Source: an uncultured Spirochaetales bacterium (GTDB lineage Bacteria; Spirochaetota; Spirochaetia; Sphaerochaetales; Sphaerochaetaceae). From it: a stretch of DNA of 64,000 bases. A program made the position numbers and the translations under genes. Below, piece after piece: positions 9,017 to 17,153 of this stretch. The notes under the pieces are model-generated. The model worked only from the letters and a program-made list of their open reading frames with translations. It was not told the DNA's origin and did no database searches. How positions within the stretch are numbered: the first letter of the stretch is position 1; each line of letters begins with the position of its first letter. The DNA lies in the NCBI GenBank assembly GCA_949282255.1, contig CASDPA010000007.1, forward strand, positions 24,113 through 88,112. The letters run 5' to 3'.

Positions 9017-9950
9017 TTTTGGAATCCTCCCCGCAATTGCCTCCCATGCGTCCTGAAAGAATCAGCTTGAGCGCCCCTTCCTTGACTCCGAACGTGGAGA
9101 CGGTCATGTTCTCGATTCCGAACCTCTTGAGTATCTGCTTTAAGCATATTGCGGTCGGAATCAGAAGATTGACCTTCTCCGGCACAGTCTTGATTATGAT
9201 CCTGGATCTCTTCTTTTTTTCCATCAGTGTCGAAATGAGCTTTTCGAGCTTTCCCGTTTGCATAAGCATCTCATCCCCGTCAGGAATGTCATAATAGTCT
9301 GCGTATATCGTATAAAGCGCCTGACAATTTGAGCCGGAGAGGACCGCATTGTCGTAGTTCTGGGGCAGATACTTGGTCTCTTCGTCTATCTTCTCCTTAA
9401 GATAGCGCCTTATCTTCTTTTCTTCCTCTCCGGTGGGGTAGAGGTCCTTTATGAACATCCTCTCGATCTGGTTTGCCCCAATATCTATGCTGACCATCCC
9501 ATCCTTGTCGGAACTTCTGAAATCGCATATTTCGGTGCTGCTTCCCCCGATGTCGATGAGCACAGCCCTTTCGAGATTCTTGTAACGCTCGTTGGCGACA
9601 AATGCCGCGTATGCCTCATCTTTTCCCTCCATATGGAGCACATCAAGGCCTATGCATTCCTTGATCTTCCTTCCGACATCCTCCGCGTTTGCAATTCCTT
9701 TTAAAAGTGTGCTGGAGATTGCAAAGGTCTTGTCTGGATTGAACTGCGCAGCCATGTTCATCAGATATAGGCTCTCTTTTATCAGCTTTTCAAGGCCCTT
9801 TCCCTCCAGCAGACCGTCGGAAAGGTAGTCCGGAATCCGGATTATGCGATGTGATTTGAATATGCTCTCGAGCCCTCCGTTCATTTTCTGCTCGGCAACA
9901 AGCAATGATACGGAGGACAAGGAAAAATCGATTACGGCGTACCTTGCCAT
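9006..9950 (-). CDS. ppx: Ppx/GppA family exopolyphosphatase
   Basis: The 314-residue protein has the ASKHA fold of exopolyphosphatases. DIGGSSTEI (phosphate-2 loop) and the catalytic-glutamate region are conserved. The N-terminal phosphate-1 loop is unusual, with AVIDFSLSSVSLLV where the family usually has DxGSNS. It corresponds to the short catalytic form without the C-terminal HD domain. It hydrolyses terminal phosphates of polyphosphate or (p)ppGpp. It sits one base after pfk and overlaps ppk1, so synthesis and breakdown of polyphosphate are co-expressed. Confidence 0.86.
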   Translation of the reverse strand: MARYAVIDFSLSSVSLLVAEQKMNGGLESIFKSHRIIRIPDYLSDGLLEGKGLEKLIKESLYLMNMAAQFNPDKTFAISSTLLKGIANAEDVGRKIKECIGLDVLHMEGKDEAYAAFVANERYKNLERAVLIDIGGSSTEICDFRSSDKDGMVSIDIGANQIERMFIKDLYPTGEEEKKIRRYLKEKIDEETKYLPQNYDNAVLSGSNCQALYTIYADYYDIPDGDEMLMQTGKLEKLISTLMEKKKRSRIIIKTVPEKVNLLIPTAICLKQILKRFGIENMTVSTFGVKEGALKLILSGRMGGNCGEDSKNGR

Positions 9951-9951
9951 C

Positions 9952-11040
9952 CTATCTTATCTCCTTGAACTTTTTCCCGTCTCCGAATGAGATTCCGATC
10001 GATCTTGCGACTGCGATCATCTGGTCATCTTCAGGGACAAATTTTGTCTTGCCTGCTATGTCAGCAAGCTTGTTGTAGGTTATCTGGTTGTTGCGCATTG
10101 CGACAGTGGTTCCAAAGTTCCCGTCCTGTACGAGTTTTCCGGCAAACGATCCCATCTCTGTTGACAGCAGGCGGTCGTACGGCGAGGGGCTTCCTCCTCT
10201 CTGCAGATGGCCGGGGACAACGACCCTAGTTTCAACCTCTGCATTCTCGGAAATGTATTTCGCAAGCTGGTTTGTTGCTGTCGCATCCCCACCTCGGGCC
10301 TGGAGCCGTTCGGTTTTCTTCATTTTGCTTTCTTGCTGGCTCATCGCGCCTTCCGCAATCGCTATGATATTGAATGCCTTGCCGCTTGTGATCCTGTGCC
10401 TGACTGTCCTTACGACCTCATCCGGATCGTATGGGATTTCAGGGATCAGCACGATATCCGCGCCACCTGCGATTCCTGAATATAGGGTAAGCCAGCCGAC
10501 CTTGTTTCCCATGATCTCTATCAGCATCGTTCGTCCATGGCTGGCTGCGGTTGTATGTATCCTGTCGATGCATTCCGTTGCGATATCCACAGCTGTATGG
10601 AAGCCGAAGGTGACGTCGGTGCCGAATATGTCGTTGTCGATGGTCTTAGGAATACCGATCACGTTGAGTCCTGCAGCGGAAAGCAACCCCGCTGTCTTAT
10701 GGGTTCCAGCACCTCCCAATGTCACCAGCAGGTCAAGATCGAGCTTCTTGTAGTTCTTCTTCATCAGATCGAGTTTGCTTTCCCCGTTCTGGTCCTCGAC
10801 TGTCATCATCTTGAAAGGCTGCCGGGAGGTGCCGAGAATCGTTCCTCCGACATTGAGGATGCCTGAGAAATCGGATTCCTTCAGCATCTTCGCTTCTCCG
10901 TTGATCAATCCGCCATAGCCGTCGGATATTCCGATCATTTCAACACGTGGAATCTGGTTGTATACGTATTTTGCAAAGCCTCTTATCACAGCATTCAATC
11001 CGGGGCAGTCGCCTCCGCTTGTAAGAATTCCTATCCTCAT
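9952..11040 (-). CDS. 6-phosphofructokinase, group III-like
   Basis: The 362-residue enzyme phosphorylates fructose 6-phosphate. It has TSGGDCPGLNAVIRG at the start, the substrate loop GIPKTIDNDIFGTD and the RGGSPSPYDR motif. The donor-site positions are mixed: lysine in PKTIDND (the equivalent of K124) is found in PPi-dependent and group III enzymes, while glycine in GGAGTHKTA (the equivalent of G104) points to ATP. The acidic residue just before it (D103 in E. coli) is alanine. The donor (ATP, PPi or polyphosphate) cannot be settled from sequence. The gene leads an operon with ppx and ppk1. AAGGGAGG precedes the ATG. Confidence 0.88.
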   Translation of the reverse strand: MRIGILTSGGDCPGLNAVIRGFAKYVYNQIPRVEMIGISDGYGGLINGEAKMLKESDFSGILNVGGTILGTSRQPFKMMTVEDQNGESKLDLMKKNYKKLDLDLLVTLGGAGTHKTAGLLSAAGLNVIGIPKTIDNDIFGTDVTFGFHTAVDIATECIDRIHTTAASHGRTMLIEIMGNKVGWLTLYSGIAGGADIVLIPEIPYDPDEVVRTVRHRITSGKAFNIIAIAEGAMSQQESKMKKTERLQARGGDATATNQLAKYISENAEVETRVVVPGHLQRGGSPSPYDRLLSTEMGSFAGKLVQDGNFGTTVAMRNNQITYNKLADIAGKTKFVPEDDQMIAVARSIGISFGDGKKFKEIR

Positions 11041-11067
11041 ATTTCCTCCCTTGTTATGATAAAGTTA

Positions 11068-11076
11068 ATTATAACA
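11068..11076 (-). promoter_or_regulatory. Extended -10 promoter element for pfk-ppx-ppk1
   Basis: On the minus strand the sequence reads TG-T-TATAAT, a perfect extended -10 hexamer, 28 bases upstream of the pfk start codon. The -35 region is weak, as is common for extended -10 promoters. Confidence 0.5.
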
Positions 11077-11107
11077 GTGAATAAATGCTGTTTGTGTAAA
11101 AAAAAGG

Positions 11108-11602
11108 TTAAGAAAATTGTTTTTCAAGGTCTAAAAGCTGTTTTTTTATCTCCAACCCACCTGCAAATCCTGTAAGGCTTCCGGATTTTCCAACAACCCT
11201 GTGGCAGGGAAGGACGATTGCAACCGGATTGGAACGCATCACAGCTCCAACGGCACGTGCGGCCTTCGGATTGCCAGCTTTTCTGGCAAGTTCGCAATAG
11301 GTCATGGTGCGGCCATATGGAACAAGTGCGAGCTGCTCAAGCACCGATTTTGCAAAGCCTTTTTTCTCAAGGCTTATAGGAATTGTGAATTTTTTCCTTT
11401 TGCCAAGGAAATACTCTTCAAGCTCCTTTTGTGCCTGTAGGATGATTTCATCGGGTTCTGTGGATGCAACATCCCGGTTTCTGCTGAATGAGATGCCGCA
11501 GATTCCCTTGCCGTCAGATGACAGCAGAAGCGGTCCCACAGGGCTTTCGATGATGGTCTGTCTCATGTAAAAAGGATAACATGTCTTCAGGATTTCTTCC
11601 AT
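11108..11602 (-). CDS. ogt: Methylated-DNA-[protein]-cysteine S-methyltransferase
   Basis: This 164-residue suicide repair enzyme transfers alkyl groups from O6-alkylguanine to its own cysteine C133 in the LPCHRVV motif. The helix-turn-helix (PYGRTMTYCELARKAG) and the GSLTGFAGG loop are all present. The ATG at 11602 is preceded by AGGAG. A shorter start at MRQTIIESP (11566) lacks a ribosome-binding site. It stands alone on the minus strand upstream of the pfk operon. Confidence 0.94.
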   Translation of the reverse strand: MEEILKTCYPFYMRQTIIESPVGPLLLSSDGKGICGISFSRNRDVASTEPDEIILQAQKELEEYFLGKRKKFTIPISLEKKGFAKSVLEQLALVPYGRTMTYCELARKAGNPKAARAVGAVMRSNPVAIVLPCHRVVGKSGSLTGFAGGLEIKKQLLDLEKQFS

Positions 11603-11792
11603 CTGGCTTTTCTCCTGGCCTCATCTATGTCATGTGACCATCTGCAGGATGATTTCATCGGGAAACAAAGCTGGGGAGCCGCTTTTTATGATTCCCTTTC
11701 CAGCCGTTAAAAATTATTGTCTTATTCCCATTTAATCCCGACAATGAAATTTTTTTCTGTTGTAAATAAATAATTGCAGCAATAATTAAGCC

Positions 11793-12254
11793 ATGAAAAA
11801 AATTTTTTGTGTTCTGATTTTACTGATGGTTTCCTTGTCATTATCCGCTGTGCCAAGCGGAGAAGTTACTCCGGAATATCTTGCTAAAGTAATGCAGAAT
11901 GCCGGATATGAAGCGAATGTTGACCAAGATGGGGATGTGGAGTTTCAGGATCAATACGAAATGTATTATTGGATAACATGTTCTCCTGCTGAAAACAGAT
12001 TATATATCCAAAGCGGCTGGCCTGCCGCCGACGGTATTTCCAGTGAGAAGGCTTATAAAATAGTGAATGACGCCAATATCCGGTACTATTTGATCCGGTC
12101 CTTCTATGATTCCGCTTATCGTACCTTTTACTGCGACTATGATTTCTTTTATGCGGATGATTTTGATGAAGGGCTTTTTTTGAGGGCCATTGAGGAATTC
12201 CTGTATTACTCTGACATTTTCACCGATGCCTTGATTGGAGAGGGGGCAATCTAG
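11793..12254 (+). CDS. Small secreted protein, YbjN-like
   Basis: The 153-residue product has a signal peptide (MKKIFCVLILLMVSLSLSA). Its mature domain resembles the YbjN/type III chaperone-like fold: the VTPEYLAKVMQNAGYEANVDQDGDV opening and an NDANIRYYLIRSFYDSAYRTF-type helix are typical. The function of secreted YbjN-like proteins is not established. The AT-rich upstream region (11603-11792) shows no other gene. Confidence 0.62.
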   Translation: MKKIFCVLILLMVSLSLSAVPSGEVTPEYLAKVMQNAGYEANVDQDGDVEFQDQYEMYYWITCSPAENRLYIQSGWPAADGISSEKAYKIVNDANIRYYLIRSFYDSAYRTFYCDYDFFYADDFDEGLFLRAIEEFLYYSDIFTDALIGEGAI

Positions 12255-12345
12255 GATTTTCCCGCTTTTTTCATACTACATAATGCTTGATTGGAGTCAT
12301 GGCGGCATGGTGGGGGAAAATTCTGCGTTTTCACAATACTTGGTT

Positions 12346-12747
12346 TTATATATTCTTCGAAATTGTAGTGATGTTCCAGATGCCGTTGTATTTGTAATCA
12401 ATCTTGTCCATGAGATTTCGCACTATATGGATTCCGAGTCCCCCGATACACCTTTCCTCAGCATTTGAAGCGGTATCGGGTTCTTCAGCTTTCGTTGTGT
12501 CGTATTGTGCTCCGTCGTCAGAGATGCGAAAAGATATGCCTGCTTGATTGCGGATATATTTTATGCGTACATTTTCCGCCTTGCTGTAGAAAGCCACATT
12601 TGAGAGAAGCTTATCAAGAGATATAAGAAAATGGCCTTTTATTCTTTCATCCAAATCCTCTTCAGCAAGGAGTCTCTTGGCAAAGGCAGATATTTTTTCC
12701 AATTCCTCGATCTTGGCTTTGACCGTGATGCACTTCTTTTCCTTCAT
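12346..12747 (-). CDS. Anti-sigma factor serine kinase (RsbW/SpoIIAB-like ATPase)
   Basis: The 133-residue product is a GHKL ATPase of the anti-sigma type. The N-box region reads SLDKLLSNVAFYS, the G1 box SDDGAQYD, and the G2 box GGLGIHIVRNLMDKIDY. Such proteins bind a sigma factor or other target and phosphorylate a STAS-domain antagonist. A STAS protein is encoded divergently at 13094, so the two probably form a partner-switching pair. The ATG at 12747 has GGGGA upstream; a TTG at 12774 would add nine residues. No sigma factor or PP2C phosphatase lies nearby. Confidence 0.84.
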   Translation of the reverse strand: MKEKKCITVKAKIEELEKISAFAKRLLAEEDLDERIKGHFLISLDKLLSNVAFYSKAENVRIKYIRNQAGISFRISDDGAQYDTTKAEEPDTASNAEERCIGGLGIHIVRNLMDKIDYKYNGIWNITTISKNI

Positions 12748-12944
12748 CTCGTCCCCAATCTTTTTCATGCACAAAAGACATGGCTATATCTTAAAATCCT
12801 TTCATGCAGGATGCTGCTCAGTCCATATGTTTTTACTGCTGCAGGATCCGATTATCGAAAGCTTTTAAATAAATGCCCGGCTCGATCTGATTGCTCCCTT
12901 TGAACTGATGATAATAAGCTCTGTGTGTGAATGCAACTCATCGG

Positions 12945-13008
12945 CGATGAAAGGCCATCAATAAGCCATGAAAACATATGTTATCGACAGCATCAGGCCT
13001 TTTCATCG
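12945..13008. repeat. Imperfect inverted repeat in the 319-base gap between anti-sigma kinase and STAS genes
   Basis: CGATGAAAGGCC at 12945-12956 is the reverse complement of GGCCTTTTCATCG at 12996-13008 except for one extra A/T. The arms are about 40 bases apart and lie roughly 85 bases upstream of the STAS start. There is no T run. It could be an RNA structure in the STAS leader or a binding site. The rest of 12748-13093 holds no gene I can support. Confidence 0.45.
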
Positions 13009-13093
13009 TACATGAGTGCACATTTGTCGCATCCTTATTGAAGCCGTTCTGCCTGCCGGTTAACATCTGCACAGAATAAGGAGTACGGGGATT

Positions 13094-13390
13094 ATGACTA
13101 TAGATAAAGTACGAGATGACGGACGGCTTACAGTATCCATTTCAGGACGGATGGATACCATGACGGCTCCGGAAGTGGACAAGGCCATCAAAGGGGAACT
13201 TGATTCTGTCAGCGAGCTCGTTTTTGATTTTTCGGGCTTGGACTATATTTCTTCTTCCGGTCTTCGTGTGCTGCTTGCCGCGCAGAAGGTTATGAACAAA
13301 AAGGGAAGGATGGCCATCAAAAATGTCTGTCAGACCGTGATGGATGTTTTTGAGGTGACTGGGTTCTCTTCGATACTTACAATAGAGTGA
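13094..13390 (+). CDS. STAS-domain anti-sigma factor antagonist
   Basis: The 98-residue protein is a single STAS domain of the SpoIIAA/RsbV type: VSISGRMDTMTAPEVDKAI, then FDFSGLDYISSSGLRVLL with the phosphorylatable serine in the ISSSGLR loop. In its unphosphorylated form it should bind the kinase encoded at 12346 and release that kinase's target. An AAGGAG about ten bases upstream supports the ATG. Confidence 0.92.
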   Translation: MTIDKVRDDGRLTVSISGRMDTMTAPEVDKAIKGELDSVSELVFDFSGLDYISSSGLRVLLAAQKVMNKKGRMAIKNVCQTVMDVFEVTGFSSILTIE

Positions 13391-13397
13391 TGCCGGT

Positions 13398-13592
13398 ATG
13401 GATACGTGTTTGAATAAAAGGGAATGTCCATGCACCTTCTCCTGCCCGAGGCATGGAAGATGTTGTGAGTGCGTCGCGCATCACAGGGATAACAATGAAG
13501 GGGTACCGGGATGTTTTTTCTCCCCGGAGGCCGAGGCGACATATGATCGCTCTGTTTTGGCTCTCGCCAAAGACCACGGCTTGATCGGATAG
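13398..13592 (+). CDS. Small cysteine-rich protein, DUF6485-like
   Basis: This is a 64-residue protein with the pattern CPCTFSCPRHGRCCECVAHH in residues 10-29, then PGCFF and a helical tail (ATYDRSVLALAKDH). The spacing of seven cysteines and several histidines matches a family of small uncharacterised proteins (DUF6485 as I recall it), likely metal-binding. It starts seven bases after the STAS stop, so it may be co-expressed. The ribosome-binding site is weak. Confidence 0.7.
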   Translation: MDTCLNKRECPCTFSCPRHGRCCECVAHHRDNNEGVPGCFFSPEAEATYDRSVLALAKDHGLIG

Positions 13593-13603
13593 TCTTTTTT
13601 TTA

Positions 13604-14155
13604 ATGGAAAAATCAATGGGTGCATTGTTGTTTGGACATCGTGGAAAACGGTTTGGCTTGATATGCCTTGCCTTTGTTTTTCTTTTGGTTCTGCTTTTAT
13701 CTGTTTGCTCCTGCCGCAAGGGGGAGGAACGACGGATTATAGGAAGTCTTGAAGATCTTGATCAGGAGAAAATCAAGATCGGAGTTGTGACAGGATCGGT
13801 ATACGACGGTATCGTAAAAGAGCATTTCCCAAATACTGAAATCGGGCATTACAATGGTTTCACCAGTATGGCATACCTTGTATCGCAGGGACAGCTTGAT
13901 ACATTCATCACGGATGTACCGCTTGCAAGATACATCCATAACCAGTACCCGTCGGTAAGCCATCTTGATGAGTTTTTGGGACGGGCTGGTTATGCTTTTG
14001 CTTTTCCTAAAACGGACAAGGGCACGCATCTAAAGGCCCAGATTGATGAATTCATCGCCAGAATTTCGTCGGACGGAACGCTCGAGATTATTGATTCTGT
14101 ATGGTTTGGCAACGATGTCTCGAAACAGGTCATCGATAAAAGTGGTCTTTCGTGA
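13604..14155 (+). pseudogene. N-terminal remnant of a membrane-anchored solute-binding transporter protein
   Basis: The open part (183 residues) has one hydrophobic segment (LICLAFVFLLVLLLSVC) and then only the later lobe of an SBP_bac_3 amino-acid-binding domain (KIKIGVVTGSVYDGIV, DTFITDVPLARYI, FAFPKTDKGTHLKAQIDEFI). It ends in a TGA at 14153. Translation past that stop in the same frame gives VNGTLHFATCVEATPFS, the typical opening of a second binding-protein domain. The stop is thus inside what was a longer gene. It connects to the symporter remnant that follows. A short secreted product might still be made. Confidence 0.62.
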
Positions 14156-14537
14156 GTGAATGGAACGCTTCATTTCGCAACCTGCGTCGAAGCCACCCCT
14201 TTTTCTGACCACAGGACTTTGTCTTGCAGAGGTGTACGGGGTGTCTGTTTCTCCCGCATGGGTGTTCAATGCCATTGTGGTCTCTTTTGTACTCGCAGTT
14301 GCTGCTCCTCCGGTGCCTTGAGGCGCGCTCACTTGTTAGACGATGCTCGTGATGCAGCTGGGGCTTACGGCGGAAGCCATTGCCATAGCCATCGCTTTCA
14401 ATGTGATTTTGGAGTTTGTATCCACTGCGGTGAATGTTGCGGTGCTGCAGCTTGAACTTGTTGAGCTTTCAGGTTCCCTTGGAATGCTGGACAAAAAAGT
14501 TTTGGTTAAAAAAACAGTTCAAAAAACCAAGGCCTAA
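14156..14537 (+). pseudogene. Remnant of a cation:dicarboxylate/amino-acid symporter C-terminus
   Basis: Reading the frame of 14160 gives LFLTTGLCLAEVYGVSVSP, then AIVVSFVLAVAAPPVP, a TGA (14319-14321), GALTC, a TAG (14337-14339), and TMLVMQLGLTAEAIAIAIA with the following FNVILEF and LGMLDKKVL. This is the end of a DAACS-type symporter, in which PPVPGGALTCYT would be expected. Both stops sit at single-base changes (Gly to TGA, Tyr to TAG). The first 300 or so residues of the symporter are missing. The join with the binding-domain frame lies near 14190-14205. Confidence 0.75.
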
Positions 14538-14583
14538 GCCTAGTGTCTGCCATACACCAATCTGATTATAAAAGGAGTACTAT

Positions 14584-15663
14584 ATGAAACATTTTTTTAC
14601 ACGGATATGTTTTTTCCTGGTTCTTGCTGGGCTTTTGCTTGGGTGCGCATCCACATCCGAAAATAAAAACAGCTCTCCAGTTGCAGGCAAGAAAATTGCA
14701 TACATAATAAATATGGCCCCGAGCGACATATTTCTTGATGCCGCAGATGGTGCTAGGGAAACGGCTGCCAAGCTTGGCATGACATGCAACGTCCATTTTA
14801 CCGGAGGCTACGACAGCATGTTCATCACATATGTCAGGGTTCTGGCAGACGAAGGGTATGACGGGCTGTTCCTCTCCCACGGTGGCGCATCCTATTCTTA
14901 TGAACTGGTTAACGAGGTGCTTGCCAAGCATCCAGATCTGAAAATCGTCACTTTTGACACGCAGTTTATCGATTCCAACAAAAAAGAAGTGGGGATCGAT
15001 GGGGTGACACGATTCTTTCAGGATGACAGCCAGCTTGCATCGCTTCTGCTGGATTATCTGATCGGCCTGTTTGATGGAAAGCAAGGTCCGGTAAGGCTTT
15101 TGAAGGTCTGGGTGCCGGATTACATCGCCGCATTCGACAGGCGTCAGAAAGGGTATGTGGGATACGAGGAGTCTGGGGCCATAGAGACAGTGCTGACAAT
15201 ATCCCCTGATGTCAGTTCTCCTGATGTTGAGAATGCAGCCTATGTGGCTATGAAAAAAGCTTTGGAAAATGTCCCAGCCGATGATTATGATGCGGTGTGG
15301 GTGGCTTATGATGCATATGGACGCGGAGTATGGAAGGCGATGATGGAAGAGGGTGCAGACAAGCCTATGGTGAGCGTAGACATATGCCAGGCCGATATTG
15401 AAATGATGCTGAGCCCGGACTCTGTATGGAAGGCTTCCTCTTGCACCGATTTCCGCGCCAATGGAGAGCAGGGTGTCAGACTGCTTGCTCTTGAGATTGC
15501 AGGATGCCAGGAAGATGGCTCTTTTTTGGAGATGCCAGCAAGCATTGTCACCGCCGATGACATAATAAAGGTCAAAGACGGCTACATCATCACAGCCTCC
15601 GGCTATGGGGATGTTGAAAACTATGTTTCAAGTCCTTGGCTGAAGGATCTGATTGGATATTGA
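14584..15663 (+). CDS. Lipoprotein sugar-binding protein (periplasmic-binding type 1)
   Basis: The 359-residue product has a lipobox (LLLGC, lipidated C21) and a type 1 periplasmic-binding fold: KKIAYIINMAPSDIFLDAADGARE, DGLFLSHGGASYSYEL, then the LDYLIGLFDGKQGPVRLL hinge. It should capture a sugar or related ligand at the outer face of the inner membrane. No ABC ATPase or permease is adjacent; the next genes are a histidine kinase and response regulator, so it may act as a sensor subunit. AAAGGAGT precedes the ATG. Confidence 0.8.
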   Translation: MKHFFTRICFFLVLAGLLLGCASTSENKNSSPVAGKKIAYIINMAPSDIFLDAADGARETAAKLGMTCNVHFTGGYDSMFITYVRVLADEGYDGLFLSHGGASYSYELVNEVLAKHPDLKIVTFDTQFIDSNKKEVGIDGVTRFFQDDSQLASLLLDYLIGLFDGKQGPVRLLKVWVPDYIAAFDRRQKGYVGYEESGAIETVLTISPDVSSPDVENAAYVAMKKALENVPADDYDAVWVAYDAYGRGVWKAMMEEGADKPMVSVDICQADIEMMLSPDSVWKASSCTDFRANGEQGVRLLALEIAGCQEDGSFLEMPASIVTADDIIKVKDGYIITASGYGDVENYVSSPWLKDLIGY

Positions 15664-15769
15664 AACTCATGCTGCGGATTATTCTTTTTTTTTTTGTTGA
15701 TATATGGGATATTGGTAATATGGCATGCATATTGAAGCATATCTGCATGTAAGAAGTTGTGGTTGAACG

Positions 15770-17056
15770 ATGTCTGAACAAACGCTGTATATTGTCAGAT
15801 TGCTTTCATCGGCCATTTCACATGGCCTTACATTGGCAATCCTGATCCGTAGTGATGAAAGAAAAAAGAATATGGCCCCGGTGATGGCGGTCATGACTGT
15901 CTTGATTTCCCTGTTGGGAGGAGTCATCTTCACTCTCATATCTTCCTCGACCTCTCAGATATACTTCACCGCTTTTATGATGCTGATCGTGATGGGGATA
16001 TTCTTCTGCCTGTTCTGCACAGGCTCATCGCTTGTGGAGCGTCTGTTCATATATATAATCTATGTTGCGGTATTCATGCTTTTTGTGGGCTTTGCCAATT
16101 GCATTGCAGCGATATTGTTTCCAAAGCATTTGGATACGGCGCAAATAGTAATCAGGTCCATGTTCACCGTCTTGCTGATCATACTCTTAAAATTATTTTT
16201 GAAGGACAAGCTTTACAGTCTCGTGGATGGGCTCTGTGGGCAAGGGGTGGAGATCACGGTTTTTTCCTGGATACTCGGCATTTTCATATTGGTTTATGTG
16301 ATCTTTTCGGCGCTTTTCATCCCGGATCCAGGGAGAAAGTTCATAATACTTTGCGTGTTGAGCCTCGTTATTGCTGCAATCTTCTCTTTGACAATCCGTA
16401 TTGTAAGGCTTGCAGACAGGAAAATTGAGATTGAAAGGGTTTTGAGCCGCCAACGAATTCTGGAAGGTGAGCTGGAGTCGGAAAGGAGCTTTGTGGAGAA
16501 AGCCAAAGCCCTTAGACATGACCAGAGGCACCATGACCGTATGGTCCTCGAGTTTCTGGAGGCGGGACGCGTGGAAGAAGCAAAAAGGTACTTGGGAGCC
16601 TTGGATGAATCGATGCATGCCGAACGCCTTATGTCCTGGTGCGGCAATCCGCTGTTGGATGCCCAGCTCCGTATCGCATGGCGCAGCTGCAGATTGAAAG
16701 GGATAGATTTCAAGATAGTCGTGAATCTCCCTAAGAAAAACTATTTGAACGATATCGATTTCGTATCGGTTGTCGGAAATCTGCTGGAAAATGCCATCGA
16801 GGCAGCTTCAAAATGTGATTCACCATCTGTCTCAATTTATTCCACGGTTTCCAACGGTCGGCTGCTTATGGAAATAAAAAACACTTTTTCCGGAGATGTG
16901 AAGTGGATCGGCGGCAATCTTGAGACAACCAAGGATGGGGGAGGGATAGGGCTTAGAAGCGTTAGGAACATACTTTCCCGTCATAAGGGCCTGCTGAGGC
17001 AGGAAACTGAGGGAAACACTTTCATATCCCGCGTAATACTGCCAATCGTAGATTGA
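15770..17056 (+). CDS. Membrane sensor histidine kinase, GHKL/AgrC-like
   Basis: The 428-residue protein has about seven membrane segments in residues 1-215, then a coiled-coil linker. The H box is KALRHDQRHHDRMV, with the likely phosphorylated H250. The ATPase domain has the N box SVVGNLLENAIEAAS and the G box GGGIGLRSV. This architecture pairs with LytTR response regulators, and one lies immediately downstream but is frameshifted. The ligand is unknown; it may be linked to the binding lipoprotein at 14584. Confidence 0.9.
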   Translation: MSEQTLYIVRLLSSAISHGLTLAILIRSDERKKNMAPVMAVMTVLISLLGGVIFTLISSSTSQIYFTAFMMLIVMGIFFCLFCTGSSLVERLFIYIIYVAVFMLFVGFANCIAAILFPKHLDTAQIVIRSMFTVLLIILLKLFLKDKLYSLVDGLCGQGVEITVFSWILGIFILVYVIFSALFIPDPGRKFIILCVLSLVIAAIFSLTIRIVRLADRKIEIERVLSRQRILEGELESERSFVEKAKALRHDQRHHDRMVLEFLEAGRVEEAKRYLGALDESMHAERLMSWCGNPLLDAQLRIAWRSCRLKGIDFKIVVNLPKKNYLNDIDFVSVVGNLLENAIEAASKCDSPSVSIYSTVSNGRLLMEIKNTFSGDVKWIGGNLETTKDGGGIGLRSVRNILSRHKGLLRQETEGNTFISRVILPIVD

Positions 17057-17153
17057 TCCATTTTTCTGCTTATGCAGCATGCCTGATGGATTGCCCGAGC
17101 CCGTTCATTTGGATAAAATTCTTCTGGTCTTAAAAGATTGAGGATTTTACCGT

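Noticed and set aside
14156..14455. A 99-residue cysteine-rich reading frame (CGECCGAAA end) that looks like a small metal-binding protein
   Set aside because: It is the wrong frame over the symporter remnant; only its first 17 residues are real, as the opening of a second binding-protein domain.
15680..15700. The T11 run after the lipoprotein gene as a terminator
   Set aside because: I could not find a convincing stem in front of it.
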